From Parafrankia sp041008525 (GTDB taxonomy: Bacteria > Actinomycetota > Actinomycetes > Frankiales > Frankiaceae): a stretch of 64,000 bases of DNA. The DNA lies in assembly GCF_041008525.1 (NCBI RefSeq), contig NZ_JBFLUG010000018.1, positions 1 to 64,000 of the forward strand. Reading direction: 5' to 3'. Below are positions 16,685 through 24,872 of this stretch, one piece after another. Every line of letters begins with the position of its first letter. Position 1 is the first letter of the stretch. The translations under genes were made by a program, and so were the position numbers. Under the pieces are notes generated by a model that was not told the DNA's origin, did not search any database, and saw only the letters and a program-made list of their open reading frames with translations.

Positions 16685-19021
16685 ATGAGTACCACCACCA
16701 TCGCCACCCGCCCGGACGCCCCAGGCAACGCCCCCGGCAACCGCCGGGAGGCTGTCGCGGACCGGCCGCGCCGGGTCGGGGGCGGCCTGCTCGACCCGAA
16801 GCAGCTCTGGAAATGCCTGCCAAGCGCCGTGCGCAAGCTCGACCCGCGCACCCTGTGGCACAACCCGGTGATGCTGATCGTCGAGGTCGGCGCCGCGTTC
16901 ACCGCTGTTCTCGCGATCACCGACCCGTCGACGTTCGGCTGGCTGATCACGGTCTGGCTGTGGCTCACCGTGATCTTCGCGAACCTCGCCGAGGCCGTCG
17001 CCGAGGGACGTGGCAAGGCCCAGGCGGCGGCCCTGCGCCGCACCCGGACCGACACCGTCGCCCGCCGGCTCACCGGCTGGCAGCCCGGTCAGGCCGGTCA
17101 GGCCGGGCAGGGCGTCGAGGCCGTCGAGGACGCGACCGTGGAGCAGGTTCCCGCGCCGCTGCTCGCCCGGAACGACCTCGTCGTCGTGGACGCGGGGGAG
17201 TTCATCCCCGGTGACGGGGACATCGTCGCGGGCATCGCCAGTGTCGACGAGTCAGCGATCACCGGCGAGTCGGCGCCGGTGATCCGCGAGTCCGGCGGCG
17301 ACCGGTCCTCGGTCACCGGCGGGACGAGGGTGCTCTCCGACCGGATCGTCGTGCGGATCACCCAGCAGCCCGGGGAGAGCTTCATCGATCGGATGATCGC
17401 CCTGGTCGAGGGCGCGAACCGGCGGAAGACCCCGAACGAGATCGCGCTCAACATCCTGCTGGCCGCACTCACCGTCATCTTCCTGTTGGCTGTCGCCACC
17501 CTGCAGCCACTGGCGATCCACGCGAAGGCGCAGCAGCCGGCGCTCCCGGACAGCTCCACCCTGACCGGCGACGGCATCACCGGGATCGTGCTGGCGTCGC
17601 TGCTGGTCTGCCTGATCCCGACCACCATCGGCGCACTGCTCTCCGCGATCGGCATCGCCGGGATGGACCGGCTCGTCCAGCGCAACGTGCTCGCGATGAG
17701 CGGCCGGGCCGTCGAGGCCGCCGGGGACGTCAACACCCTGCTGCTCGACAAGACCGGCACCATCACCCTGGGCAACCGGCAGGCGAGTGCCTTTCTCTCG
17801 GTCGGCGACGTGAGCGAGGCCGAGCTGGCGGATGCCGCGCAGCTCTCGTCGCTCGCCGACGAGACCCCCGAGGGGCGTTCCGTCGTGGTGTTCGCGAAGG
17901 AGCGCCACGGCCTGCGGGAACGCACTCCCGGCGAGCTGCGGCACGCCACGTTCGTGCACTTCACCGCCCAGACCAGGATGTCCGGCGTCGACCTCGCCGC
18001 CCAGCCGGCGGACGGCCCGGAGCCCGGTGCCGCGGAGCCGGGTGCCGTTGAGCTTGGCGCTGCGGTGCCCGGCTCCGCGGAGCCCGGCGCGGGAGCGGGA
18101 GCGGGAGCGGGGGTGCGGCGGGTCCGCAAGGGCGCGGCGAGTGCGGTCACCCGGTGGGTACGGGAGAACGGCGGCCACGTCCCGGCCCAGGTGGGGGAGA
18201 TCGTCGACGGCATCTCCGCCTCGGGGGGCACCCCGCTTGTCGTCGGTGAGGTGACCGAAGGGCCGTCCGGGTCGAGCGCGCGGGTCCTGGGCGTCATCCA
18301 GCTCAAGGACGTCGTGAAGTCCGGCATGCGGGAACGGTTCGACGCCATGCGCCGGATGGGCATCCGCACCGTCATGATCACCGGGGACAACCCGCTCACC
18401 GCGAGGGCGATCGCCGAGGAGGCGGGGGTCGACGACTTCCTCGCCGAGGCCACCCCGGAGGACAAGCTCGCGCTGATCCGCCGGGAGCAGGCCGACGGCA
18501 AGCTGGTCGCGATGACCGGCGACGGCACCAACGACGCACCCGCGCTCGCGCAGGCAGACGTCGGAGTGGCGATGAACACCGGCACGTCGGCCGCGAAGGA
18601 GGCCGGCAACATGGTCGACCTCGACAGCGACCCAACTAAGCTGATCGAGATTGTCGAAATAGGCAAGCAGCTACTCATCACCCGCGGGGCGCTGACGACC
18701 TTCTCCATCGCCAACGACGTCGCCAAGTACTTCGCGATCATCCCGGCGATGTTCGCCGGCGTCTACTCCGGCCTGGACACGCTCAACGTCATGCGGCTGG
18801 CCAGCCCCGAGTCGGCGATCCTCTCCGCGGTCATCTTCAACGCCCTCGTCATCGTCGCCCTGATTCCGCTCGCGCTGCGCGGCGTGCGGTACACGCCGGC
18901 CAGCGCCTCGAAGCTGCTCAGCCGCAACCTCTACCTCTACGGCCTCGGCGGGATCGTCGTCCCCTTCGTCGGTATCAAGGCCATCGATCTTCTCGTCCAG
19001 TTCGTTCCGGGAGTGGGCTGA
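16685..19021 (+). CDS. kdpB: KdpB, ATP-hydrolysing subunit of the K+-transporting ATPase
   Basis: A 778-residue P-type ATPase. The TGES-type actuator motif (SAITGESAPVIRESGGD) is near residue 195, the phosphorylated Asp in DKTGTITLGN near 355, and the hinge motif MTGDGTNDAPALAQADVGVAM near 615. It powers K+ uptake through KdpA. The protein is about 80 residues longer than usual (680-700); much of the extra is a Gly/Ala/Pro/Glu-rich insert around residues 442-480 in the nucleotide-binding domain, built of short EPGA-like repeats and a GAGAGAGA run. All catalytic motifs are intact. Confidence 0.97.
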   Translation: MSTTTIATRPDAPGNAPGNRREAVADRPRRVGGGLLDPKQLWKCLPSAVRKLDPRTLWHNPVMLIVEVGAAFTAVLAITDPSTFGWLITVWLWLTVIFANLAEAVAEGRGKAQAAALRRTRTDTVARRLTGWQPGQAGQAGQGVEAVEDATVEQVPAPLLARNDLVVVDAGEFIPGDGDIVAGIASVDESAITGESAPVIRESGGDRSSVTGGTRVLSDRIVVRITQQPGESFIDRMIALVEGANRRKTPNEIALNILLAALTVIFLLAVATLQPLAIHAKAQQPALPDSSTLTGDGITGIVLASLLVCLIPTTIGALLSAIGIAGMDRLVQRNVLAMSGRAVEAAGDVNTLLLDKTGTITLGNRQASAFLSVGDVSEAELADAAQLSSLADETPEGRSVVVFAKERHGLRERTPGELRHATFVHFTAQTRMSGVDLAAQPADGPEPGAAEPGAVELGAAVPGSAEPGAGAGAGAGVRRVRKGAASAVTRWVRENGGHVPAQVGEIVDGISASGGTPLVVGEVTEGPSGSSARVLGVIQLKDVVKSGMRERFDAMRRMGIRTVMITGDNPLTARAIAEEAGVDDFLAEATPEDKLALIRREQADGKLVAMTGDGTNDAPALAQADVGVAMNTGTSAAKEAGNMVDLDSDPTKLIEIVEIGKQLLITRGALTTFSIANDVAKYFAIIPAMFAGVYSGLDTLNVMRLASPESAILSAVIFNALVIVALIPLALRGVRYTPASASKLLSRNLYLYGLGGIVVPFVGIKAIDLLVQFVPGVG

Positions 19022-19024
19022 ACC

Positions 19025-19921
19025 ATGCCGACACGGTTTCCGTCCTGGCTGCGCCAGCACCTCGCGGCGCTGCGCACCCTGCTCGTCCTCACCGTGGTCC
19101 TAGGGGTCGCATACCCGCTCGCGATCCTCGCCGTCGCCCAGCTACCCGGCCTGAAGGACCGGGCCGACGGCTCCCTCGTCACCAACGCGCGGGGGCAGCA
19201 CGTCGGCTCGTCCCTGATCGGCCAGTCGTTCACCGACAGCGACGGCAACCCGCTGCCCGCCTACTTCCAGAGCCGGCCGTCCGCCGCGGGCGACGGCTAC
19301 GACCCGACCTCCACCTCGGCGTCCAACCTCGGCCCCGAGGACGTCGTCGACACCGTCGACGACCCCGCCACCCCCGACGACGAGAGCGGGCAGAGCCTGC
19401 TCACCCAGGTCTGCGCGCGCAGCCTGGCGATCGGTGAACGGGAAGGAGTCGACGGAGCCCGCAGGTACTGCACCGCCTCGGGCGTCGGGGCCGTCCTCGC
19501 CGCCCACCACGCCGGCCCCGGTTTCGACGGCCCGATCACCCGGGTGGTGAGCGTCAACGAGGCCTGCCCCACCACCCCGTTCCTCGCCACCTACCAGGGC
19601 GTCGCGGTCGCCTGCCGGGAGCCCGGTGACGACATCGCCGCCGGCGAGCGGGTCGTCGTCCGCGGCGGCGCTCCCGACAACCCGGCCGTGCCCGCCGACG
19701 CCGTGACCGCCAGCGGCAGCGGCCTCGACCCCGGCATCAGCCCGGCCTACGCCGAGCTGCAGATTCCCCGGGTCGCCCGTGAGCGCGGGCTGCCCGTCGA
19801 CCGGGTCGCGGCCCTCGTCGACGAGAACACCACCGGACGGGCCCTGGGCTTCATCGGCGAACCGAGCGTCAACGTCCTCGCGCTGAACCTCGATCTGGAC
19901 CGCGTGTCCGCGGGGCCCTGA
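19025..19921 (+). CDS. kdpC: KdpC, K+-transporting ATPase chaperone-like subunit, extended
   Basis: Encodes 298 residues with one N-terminal membrane helix (TLLVLTVVLGVAYPLAILAVA). The family segments GSSLIGQSFTD and PAYFQSRPSA lie in the first 100 residues, and ISPAYAELQIPRVARERGL with FIGEPSVNVLALNLDLD at the end. KdpC normally has 190-220 residues; here about 90 extra residues sit between these blocks (about 110-225), with four Cys residues and a VVSVNEACPTTPF stretch not seen in ordinary KdpC. KdpC raises the ATP affinity of KdpB. The gene begins 3 bases after kdpB. Confidence 0.93.
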   Translation: MPTRFPSWLRQHLAALRTLLVLTVVLGVAYPLAILAVAQLPGLKDRADGSLVTNARGQHVGSSLIGQSFTDSDGNPLPAYFQSRPSAAGDGYDPTSTSASNLGPEDVVDTVDDPATPDDESGQSLLTQVCARSLAIGEREGVDGARRYCTASGVGAVLAAHHAGPGFDGPITRVVSVNEACPTTPFLATYQGVAVACREPGDDIAAGERVVVRGGAPDNPAVPADAVTASGSGLDPGISPAYAELQIPRVARERGLPVDRVAALVDENTTGRALGFIGEPSVNVLALNLDLDRVSAGP

Positions 19922-19927
19922 GCCAGA

Positions 19928-19956
19928 CTCGACAGCTCGACAGCTCGACAGCTCGA
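19928..19956. repeat. Tandem 8-base repeat CTCGACAG
   Basis: Three perfect copies and a partial fourth of CTCGACAG lie in the 47-base gap between kdpC and the CoA transferase gene. It looks like a slippage-prone short repeat; no regulatory role is evident. Confidence 0.75.
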
Positions 19957-19968
19957 TAAGTTCGACCG

Positions 19969-21114
19969 GTGCCGTTCCCCCTGCGCGGGATCCGCGTCCT
20001 CGACCTTTCTCGTTCCTTCCCCGGTGGTTACTGCACACGGTTGCTCGCCGACCTCGGGGCCGAGGTGGTCAAGGTCGAGGCGCCGGGTGTCGGTGACCCG
20101 TTGCGGGGCCCGACCGGGATCTCGCCGACCCATGTCGGGCTGAACCACGGCAAGCGATCCGTCACGCTCGACACCCGAGGCGAGGTTGGGATCGAGGTGC
20201 TGCGCAAGCTCGTCGCCTCGGCCGACGCCGTCGTCGACAGCGCTCGGCCGGGTGCGCGGGAGGCGGCGGGCTTCGCGTACGCGCAGGCGGCCGAGGTGAA
20301 CCCGCGGCTGGTCTGGGCGAGTCTGTCGTCGTTCGGCCTCGACGGCCCGTACGCCGGCCGCGCCGGGCACGAGATCACCTTCCTCGGCCACTCTGGAGCC
20401 CTGGCCGCGATCGCGGAGCAGCTTCCGTGGATGCCGCAGACGCCGATCGCCGCGCCGCTGGCGGGAGCGGTCGCGGCGATGGCCGTCTCCGCCTCGCTCG
20501 CCCGGGCGGCGCACACCGGTGTCGGCTCCTTCGTCGACGTCTCGCTCGACGACGTCGCGACCTGGATGTTGTCCGGTATGCCGGGCCGGTTCTCGGGCAC
20601 CGAGTCCGGCATGGGCTGGGCGGCGGGCCGCCGGCTCTACCGGTGCGCCGACGGCCGGTGGGTGACGGTCGCCGCCGCGGAGCCCCGGACCTGGCAGGCG
20701 CTGTGCCGGGTGCTCGGTGCCGAGGACCTGGTCGAACGGTTGCGGGCCGGTGCGGACGAGCAGGTGGCGATGGCGGAGCGGTTCGAGAAGGTGTTCGTGA
20801 CGAGGCCGGCGGCGGCCTGGGTCGCCTCGGATCCCGAGGCGACGATCGGGGCGGTGAACGAGGGGCCGGATCTGGTGGACGACCCGCACGCCGCAGCCCG
20901 CGGCGCGCTCGTGGACGTCGCGGGGACGCTGGTCCCCGCGGCACCGTTCCGCTTCGGCGACGACGAAGGGCGACGGCCGCCGGCCGCACCGCCGCCCGCC
21001 GCATTGCCGCCGGCCGGACCGCCGGTGCTGGGTGGCGACACCGACGACGTGCTTCGCGCGGCCGGGGTCAGCGACGAGGAGCTGGCCCGGCTGCGGGCTG
21101 ACGGCATCATCTGA
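19969..21114 (+). CDS. Class III CoA-transferase family protein, alpha-methylacyl-CoA racemase-like
   Basis: A 381-residue CaiB/BaiF family protein starting at GTG 19969. It has GIRVLDLSRSFPGGYCTRLLADLGAEVVKVE at the N terminus, NHGKRSVTLD, SLSSFGLDGPYAGRAGHEI and a C-terminal DDVLRAAGVSDEELARLRADG helix. The RAGHxI arrangement and the 360-380 residue length point to alpha-methylacyl-CoA racemases rather than true CoA transferases. Racemases usually read GHD at the catalytic Asp; this protein reads GHE. A Pro/Ala-rich stretch (about residues 343-357) interrupts the C-terminal part. It follows kdpC by 47 bases but has no functional link with it. Confidence 0.85.
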   Translation: MPFPLRGIRVLDLSRSFPGGYCTRLLADLGAEVVKVEAPGVGDPLRGPTGISPTHVGLNHGKRSVTLDTRGEVGIEVLRKLVASADAVVDSARPGAREAAGFAYAQAAEVNPRLVWASLSSFGLDGPYAGRAGHEITFLGHSGALAAIAEQLPWMPQTPIAAPLAGAVAAMAVSASLARAAHTGVGSFVDVSLDDVATWMLSGMPGRFSGTESGMGWAAGRRLYRCADGRWVTVAAAEPRTWQALCRVLGAEDLVERLRAGADEQVAMAERFEKVFVTRPAAAWVASDPEATIGAVNEGPDLVDDPHAAARGALVDVAGTLVPAAPFRFGDDEGRRPPAAPPPAALPPAGPPVLGGDTDDVLRAAGVSDEELARLRADGII

Positions 21115-21198
21115 CGTCCACAGGGCAGACCTGACGTCGGCCCGGCCACGCGCTCTCAGCAGACCCGTCCCCGGGCCAGGTAGTCCTGGAGGTCCCGC

Positions 21199-21909
21199 TC
21201 AGGACGCGCGGGCCGCGGACACCGCTTTGACAGCCGTCCTGATCAGATCGGCTACTGCGGCCGGCCGGGAGAACATCACCAGGTGGGACGAGTCCACCTC
21301 GAGCATGTCGACCCCCGCCCGCCGGTAACCGAAGTACTGGACCTCCGGATTGATGGCGTGGTCCGAGGTGGCGACGATGCCCCAGGCCGGCCTGGTCCGC
21401 CAGGCGGCAGCGGACGCGTTCTCCCCGAACGCGACCGCGGACAACGGCCGCTGCGACACGGCGAGCACCGCGGTGACGGCCGGGTCGACGTCATGGGCGA
21501 AGACCGCCGGGAACCTCTCAATGTCGACCGAGAGATCGACGCCATCCGGGAAGGGCGTCGCGACCAGCGACCCGGCCAGGTCTGGGTCGGGAAAGCGGCC
21601 CTGGAGCTCACCGAGGGATTCGCCCTCCTCGGGGACGAATCCGGCGAGATAGACCAGGCCCTCGACGTTCTCCGCGACACCCGCCACGGTGATCACCGCA
21701 CAGCCGTACGAGTGGCCGACCAGGAGAACGGGACCCTCGATGGCCGCGAGGACCGACCCGATGTACTCGGCGTCGCCGCCGAGCGAGCGGTTCGGCACGG
21801 CAGGCACCACCACCTTGAGACCATCGGCGAGCAGCTCGGGAACCACGCGGGCAAAACTTGACGCGTCGGCGAAAGCGCCGTGGACGAGGACGACGGTCGG
21901 CAGTGACAT
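21199..21909 (-). CDS. Alpha/beta hydrolase
   Basis: A 236-residue alpha/beta hydrolase of the small esterase/lactonase group (EstA/MenH-like). It begins VVLVHGAFADASSF, has the nucleophile elbow GHSYG with Ser near residue 70, an acid residue region near TSDHAINPEVQ and a C-terminal catalytic His in DSSHLVMFSRP. It is predicted to be cytosolic with no signal peptide. ATG 21909 is chosen because the frame farther upstream is the complement of a cobalamin riboswitch, not coding sequence. The substrate is unknown. It is convergent with the CoA-transferase family gene. Confidence 0.88.
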   Translation of the reverse strand: MSLPTVVLVHGAFADASSFARVVPELLADGLKVVVPAVPNRSLGGDAEYIGSVLAAIEGPVLLVGHSYGCAVITVAGVAENVEGLVYLAGFVPEEGESLGELQGRFPDPDLAGSLVATPFPDGVDLSVDIERFPAVFAHDVDPAVTAVLAVSQRPLSAVAFGENASAAAWRTRPAWGIVATSDHAINPEVQYFGYRRAGVDMLEVDSSHLVMFSRPAAVADLIRTAVKAVSAARAS

Positions 21910-22109
21910 GCTCTTCTGCTCCCTGGACTTGAGTGTGGGCCCGAGTACACCACCCGGTAGTTGACGATTTGTGCATTGCTGCTGCACGGGGTTGCCGGAT
22001 GAGCACGACTCCGGCGGGCCGCGGTCGTACGATGCGTGACGCGGTTGGTTCGCTCCTGCTGCCGGCGTGCCGTCAAGCCCGTTCACCGGGCTCGCGGTGG
22101 CGGCGGTGG

Positions 22110-22284
22110 AGGGGCGTCGTGAGAGGGAACCCGGTGCGAATCCGGGACTGCCCCGCAGCGGTATGTGGGAACGAACGCCGTCACCACGCACTGGGTGGAC
22201 TGTCTCCGCCTGGGAAGCGATGGCCAGTAGGTTCACCGGTCCCCGTTGGCCGGTGGGTGCCCGCGAGTCCGAAGACCTGCCCGC
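22110..22284 (+). promoter_or_regulatory. Cobalamin riboswitch 1, upstream of the half-MetE gene
   Basis: The conserved core is present in order: GAGAGGGAACCCGGTGCGAA with its pairing TCCGGGACTGCCCCGC, a CACTGGG segment, CTGGGAAGCGATGGCCAGTAGG, and the closing GCGAGTCCGAAGACCTGCC at about 22264-22282. This is the adenosylcobalamin-binding fold seen ahead of actinobacterial B12-dependent controls. It lies about 195 bases ahead of a short leader ORF and the N-terminal MetE gene. Binding should lower expression when B12 is present. Confidence 0.93.
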
Positions 22285-22479
22285 CGCTCGCGCGCCGCCG
22301 GCGCGTGATGGTCCGTGACCGCGTGGGCGGGTCGCCGGGCCGGGCGTGCGGGGTACGGCGTCACCTGCCGGTGTCGATCACCTGCCGGTGTCTCCCGGTG
22401 CTCCTCGCGCCCGGCGTTCTGCCGTCCTTCCCGTTTCCCGGTCACGGCCACTGGTGTGTTTCCCGAGGGAAGGAAACTC

Positions 22480-22536
22480 ATGGCCGACCTCACCGTTCGT
22501 CCCCGTCAGGTGGTTCAGGCGGTGTTCCCGTGGTGA
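22480..22536 (+). CDS. 18-codon leader ORF overlapping the half-MetE start
   Basis: ATG 22480, after GAGGGAAGGAAA, opens an 18-residue frame (ending VVQAVFPW) whose TGA overlaps the GTG start of the next gene (GTGA). The bases before this ATG align with those before the start of the full-length metE at 34084 (TTCCCGAGGGA, then a purine-rich site and ATG). So it is either a translationally coupled leader peptide or the original metE start, cut off from the body by a frameshift. Confidence 0.5.
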   Translation: MADLTVRPRQVVQAVFPW

Positions 22537-23714
22537 GCACGACGGTCGCCGGGTACCCCCGCACCGGGCCGGCGCGGGAGCTGGAGACCCTGACCGGGGC
22601 CTACCGAGCCGGGCGGCTTGGTGCGGAGGAGCTGCTCTGGATGGCGCGGCGGATGCGGGCGGAGATCTGGCGGGAGCTCGCCGACGCCGGGCTGGACACG
22701 GTGCCGTCCAACACGTTCTCGTTCCACGACCAGGTTCTTGACGTCGCGGTGATGTGTGATGCGGTGCCGGACCGATTCCGTGCCGTTGCGCGCTCGTTCG
22801 ATCCGCTCGCCGGGCCGCTGGACGTCTACTTCGCGATGGCCCGGGGTGCTGCCGGGGTGGCGCCGCTGGAGACGACCACCTGCTCCGACCCGAACTACCA
22901 CCATCTGGTGCCCGAGCTCGGGCCGTCGACCCGGTTGATGCTGGTCGACGACAAGCCGCTGCGGGAGTTTCGGGAGGCGGCCGCGCTGGGGGTGGTGACC
23001 CGGCCCGTGCTGGTCGGCCCGCTCACGTTCCTGCTGCTGGCGAAGGCGTCCGCCGGCGCGCCGGACGGCTTCCGCCCGTTGGACCTTCTCGACGGTCTCG
23101 TGGAGTGCTACGCCGAGCTGCTCGGCCGGCTCGCGGCGGCGGGTGCGGACTGGGTCCAGCTCGACGAACCGGCGCTCACCGGGGATCTGGGCCAGGAGGA
23201 GCTGGTCGCGCTCGGACGTGCCTATCGATGGCTCGGCACGCTCCCCGCCCGGCCCAGACTGCTGGTCTCCACCTGTTTCGGGGAGGTCGGAGAGGCCCTG
23301 CCCGTCCTGCGCGACGCCCCCGTGGACGGGGTCGGCCTGGACTTCGTAGGAGGGCCGGGCAACACGGCGGCGCTGGCGCGGGTGGGCGGCCTGGGAGACA
23401 GGACACTGTTCGCCGGGGTGGTGAACGGCCACGACGGGCGGCGCGCTGATCTGCCTGGTGCGCTGTCCACCTGCGCTTCGCTGCTCGGTCTTGTAGGCGA
23501 CCTGGTGGTCACCACCTGCTGCTCGCCGCTGCACGTCCAGCTCGATCATGAGGGGGAGACGTCGCTCGACCCGCCGCCGGTCGACCGGATGGCCTTCGCA
23601 CGGCAGAAGATCGACGAGGTCGTCCTGCTCGGCCGGGCGCTGCGCGACGGCCGGGAGAACGTCGCCGCCGAGATCGACGCGGCCGAGACCAGGCGGCTGG
23701 CTGTCCCAGGGTGA
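22533..23714 (+). CDS. MetE N-terminal-domain-only protein
   Basis: A 393-residue protein covering just the N-terminal barrel (Meth_synt_1) of cobalamin-independent methionine synthase: AGLDTVPSNTFSFHDQVLD, NYHHLVPELG, DWVQLDEPAL, STCFGEVGEALPVL, and the end of the domain at FARQKIDEVVLLGRAL. It stops exactly in the linker where full-length MetE (750-790 residues) goes on to the catalytic C-terminal barrel, so the zinc ligands (His, Cys, Glu, Cys) and homocysteine site are absent. It cannot be a complete MetE. It closely resembles the N half of the metE at 34084 and shares a similar riboswitch leader, so it is probably a truncated duplicate. Function, if any, is unknown. GTG 22530 is an equally possible start. 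Confidence 0.85.
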   Translation: MSTTVAGYPRTGPARELETLTGAYRAGRLGAEELLWMARRMRAEIWRELADAGLDTVPSNTFSFHDQVLDVAVMCDAVPDRFRAVARSFDPLAGPLDVYFAMARGAAGVAPLETTTCSDPNYHHLVPELGPSTRLMLVDDKPLREFREAAALGVVTRPVLVGPLTFLLLAKASAGAPDGFRPLDLLDGLVECYAELLGRLAAAGADWVQLDEPALTGDLGQEELVALGRAYRWLGTLPARPRLLVSTCFGEVGEALPVLRDAPVDGVGLDFVGGPGNTAALARVGGLGDRTLFAGVVNGHDGRRADLPGALSTCASLLGLVGDLVVTTCCSPLHVQLDHEGETSLDPPPVDRMAFARQKIDEVVLLGRALRDGRENVAAEIDAAETRRLAVPG

Positions 23715-23766
23715 GAGAGCCGTAGGGCGGGTGTCCGGTCGGTGGTGCGGGTGCGAGAATCGCCCC

Positions 23767-24153
23767 ATGCACCGGTTGGACGCCCGGGCCCAGCACCGGC
23801 TCATCGACGGCGATCGGGCGTGCGACGCGGTGGCCGCGATCGGCGACCGGGCCGACGTCGCCCGCTGGGCCGGCGTCTTCGCCATGCTCGGCGAACCGGG
23901 CCGGCTGGCGATTCTGCTGGCCATCCACTACGCCGGCCCGATCTCGGTCTCCGACCTGGCCGCCGCGGTCGGCATGAACGACGCGGCGGTCTCGCAGGCG
24001 CTGCGGCTGCTGCGCCACCAGCAGGCCGTCGTCGCCGAGCGGGACGGGCGAGTGATCCGTTACCGGCTCGTCGATCCCGTCGTCGGCGATCTGCTGACCC
24101 GGGTACGCCCCGAGCCGGTGCTGCATCACGGTCCCGCGGCGCACGCCCGCTGA
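23767..24153 (+). CDS. ArsR-family metal-responsive type transcription regulator
   Basis: A 128-residue winged-helix protein. The ArsR core runs from FAMLGEPGRLAILLAIHYAGP through VSDLAAAVGMNDAAVSQALRLLRHQ to the wing ERDGRVIRYRL. Its layout is close to actinobacterial nickel/cobalt sensors of the NmtR/KmtR group, and a His-rich tail (LHHGPAAHAR) could bind metal; metal identity is inference. It sits between the half-MetE gene and the riboswitch-controlled B12-type transporter, which would suit a cobalt or nickel sensor. ATG 23767 is the first start that keeps it clear of the upstream stop. Confidence 0.82.
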   Translation: MHRLDARAQHRLIDGDRACDAVAAIGDRADVARWAGVFAMLGEPGRLAILLAIHYAGPISVSDLAAAVGMNDAAVSQALRLLRHQQAVVAERDGRVIRYRLVDPVVGDLLTRVRPEPVLHHGPAAHAR

Positions 24154-24296
24154 ACCTGGCCTGAGCCGTGCCAGTCGGGGTGACTGAACGTAAGTAGATC
24201 ATGCGTGTGGCCTGCCGTGCCGCTACACATGTCGGGGGGCACCTGTCGTGGGCGAATCGTGAAGTTCACACCGGCCCTGTTGTTTGCGTATCCGCA

Positions 24297-24325
24297 TTGA
24301 CGTGCAGGTGGGGGGCCCGTACGCT
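24297..24325 (+). promoter_or_regulatory. Predicted sigma-70 type promoter for the btuFCD-like operon
   Basis: TTGACG (24297-24302) and TACGCT (24320-24325) are separated by 17 bases. Transcription would start just before the cobalamin riboswitch, which fits an RNA-controlled leader. Prediction from motif and spacing only. Confidence 0.55.
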
Positions 24326-24332
24326 GGCGGAG

Positions 24333-24480
24333 CTTCAGGACAATGATCGGAAGCCGGTGCGAATCCGGCACGGTCGCGCCACTGTGAACGGTGCCCGTCC
24401 CCGACGGTCATCGTGAGTCAGACCCGACGTTGTCCGTTCACCGTTTACGGCTCAGGACGCGTCATCCAGGGAGGCTACGA
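24333..24480 (+). promoter_or_regulatory. Cobalamin riboswitch 2, upstream of the B12-type ABC transporter
   Basis: The core reads GGAAGCCGGTGCGAATCC, GGCACGGTCGCGCCACTGT, then GAGTCAGACCCG, and finally GCGTCATCCAGGGAGGCT near 24459-24476. This is the compact variant commonly found ahead of cobalt/cobalamin uptake genes in actinobacteria and differs from the other five elements. It stands about 390 bases ahead of the binding-protein gene and should shut the transporter off when cobalamin is plentiful. Confidence 0.92.
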
Positions 24481-24776
24481 AGTGGCTTCATGCCCAGCCG
24501 TCTGACCGAGGGCCGCTCCTCCGAGCGCCGGTCAGCGTTCCGCCGGCTTTCAGTGAAGCTTCAGCGGTGAGTCCGCCGGGATAATCCCGGCTCTTCTCCC
24601 GTTACCCTCCGACGGTCCCGACACGGCCTTCAGTTGTCTTCTCCCGCGGCGCGGCGGGGGAAGCGCGCCGCGGTCTTCCGCGACCGCGCCGGAAAGACCG
24701 CCGGTCGACCGGGCGGATTCGCGCGGCCCTTCGGAAACGCCCATCGGGCCGGCGGACCCGTCGCGGCGAACTCGCT

Positions 24777-24804
24777 TCACCTCTTCTGTCTCACCTCTTC
24801 TGTC
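24777..24804. repeat. Duplicated 14-base pyrimidine-rich unit in the transporter leader
   Basis: Two perfect tandem copies of TCACCTCTTCTGTC are followed by TTACCCCTTTCTCC, giving about 42 bases with only two G residues, in the long leader between riboswitch 2 and the binding-protein start. Unstructured C/U-rich RNA of this kind could be a Rho loading site; this is inference. Confidence 0.7.
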
Positions 24805-24872
24805 TTACCCCTTTCTCCGTTCGATGGATTCACCGACGCCACGTTCGCGGCGCCCCGAGACCCGAGGACTCA

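Noticed and set aside
21910..22236. N-terminal extension of the alpha/beta hydrolase on the minus strand
   Set aside because: The extension is the complement of cobalamin riboswitch 1; the hydrolase fold begins at ATG 21909.
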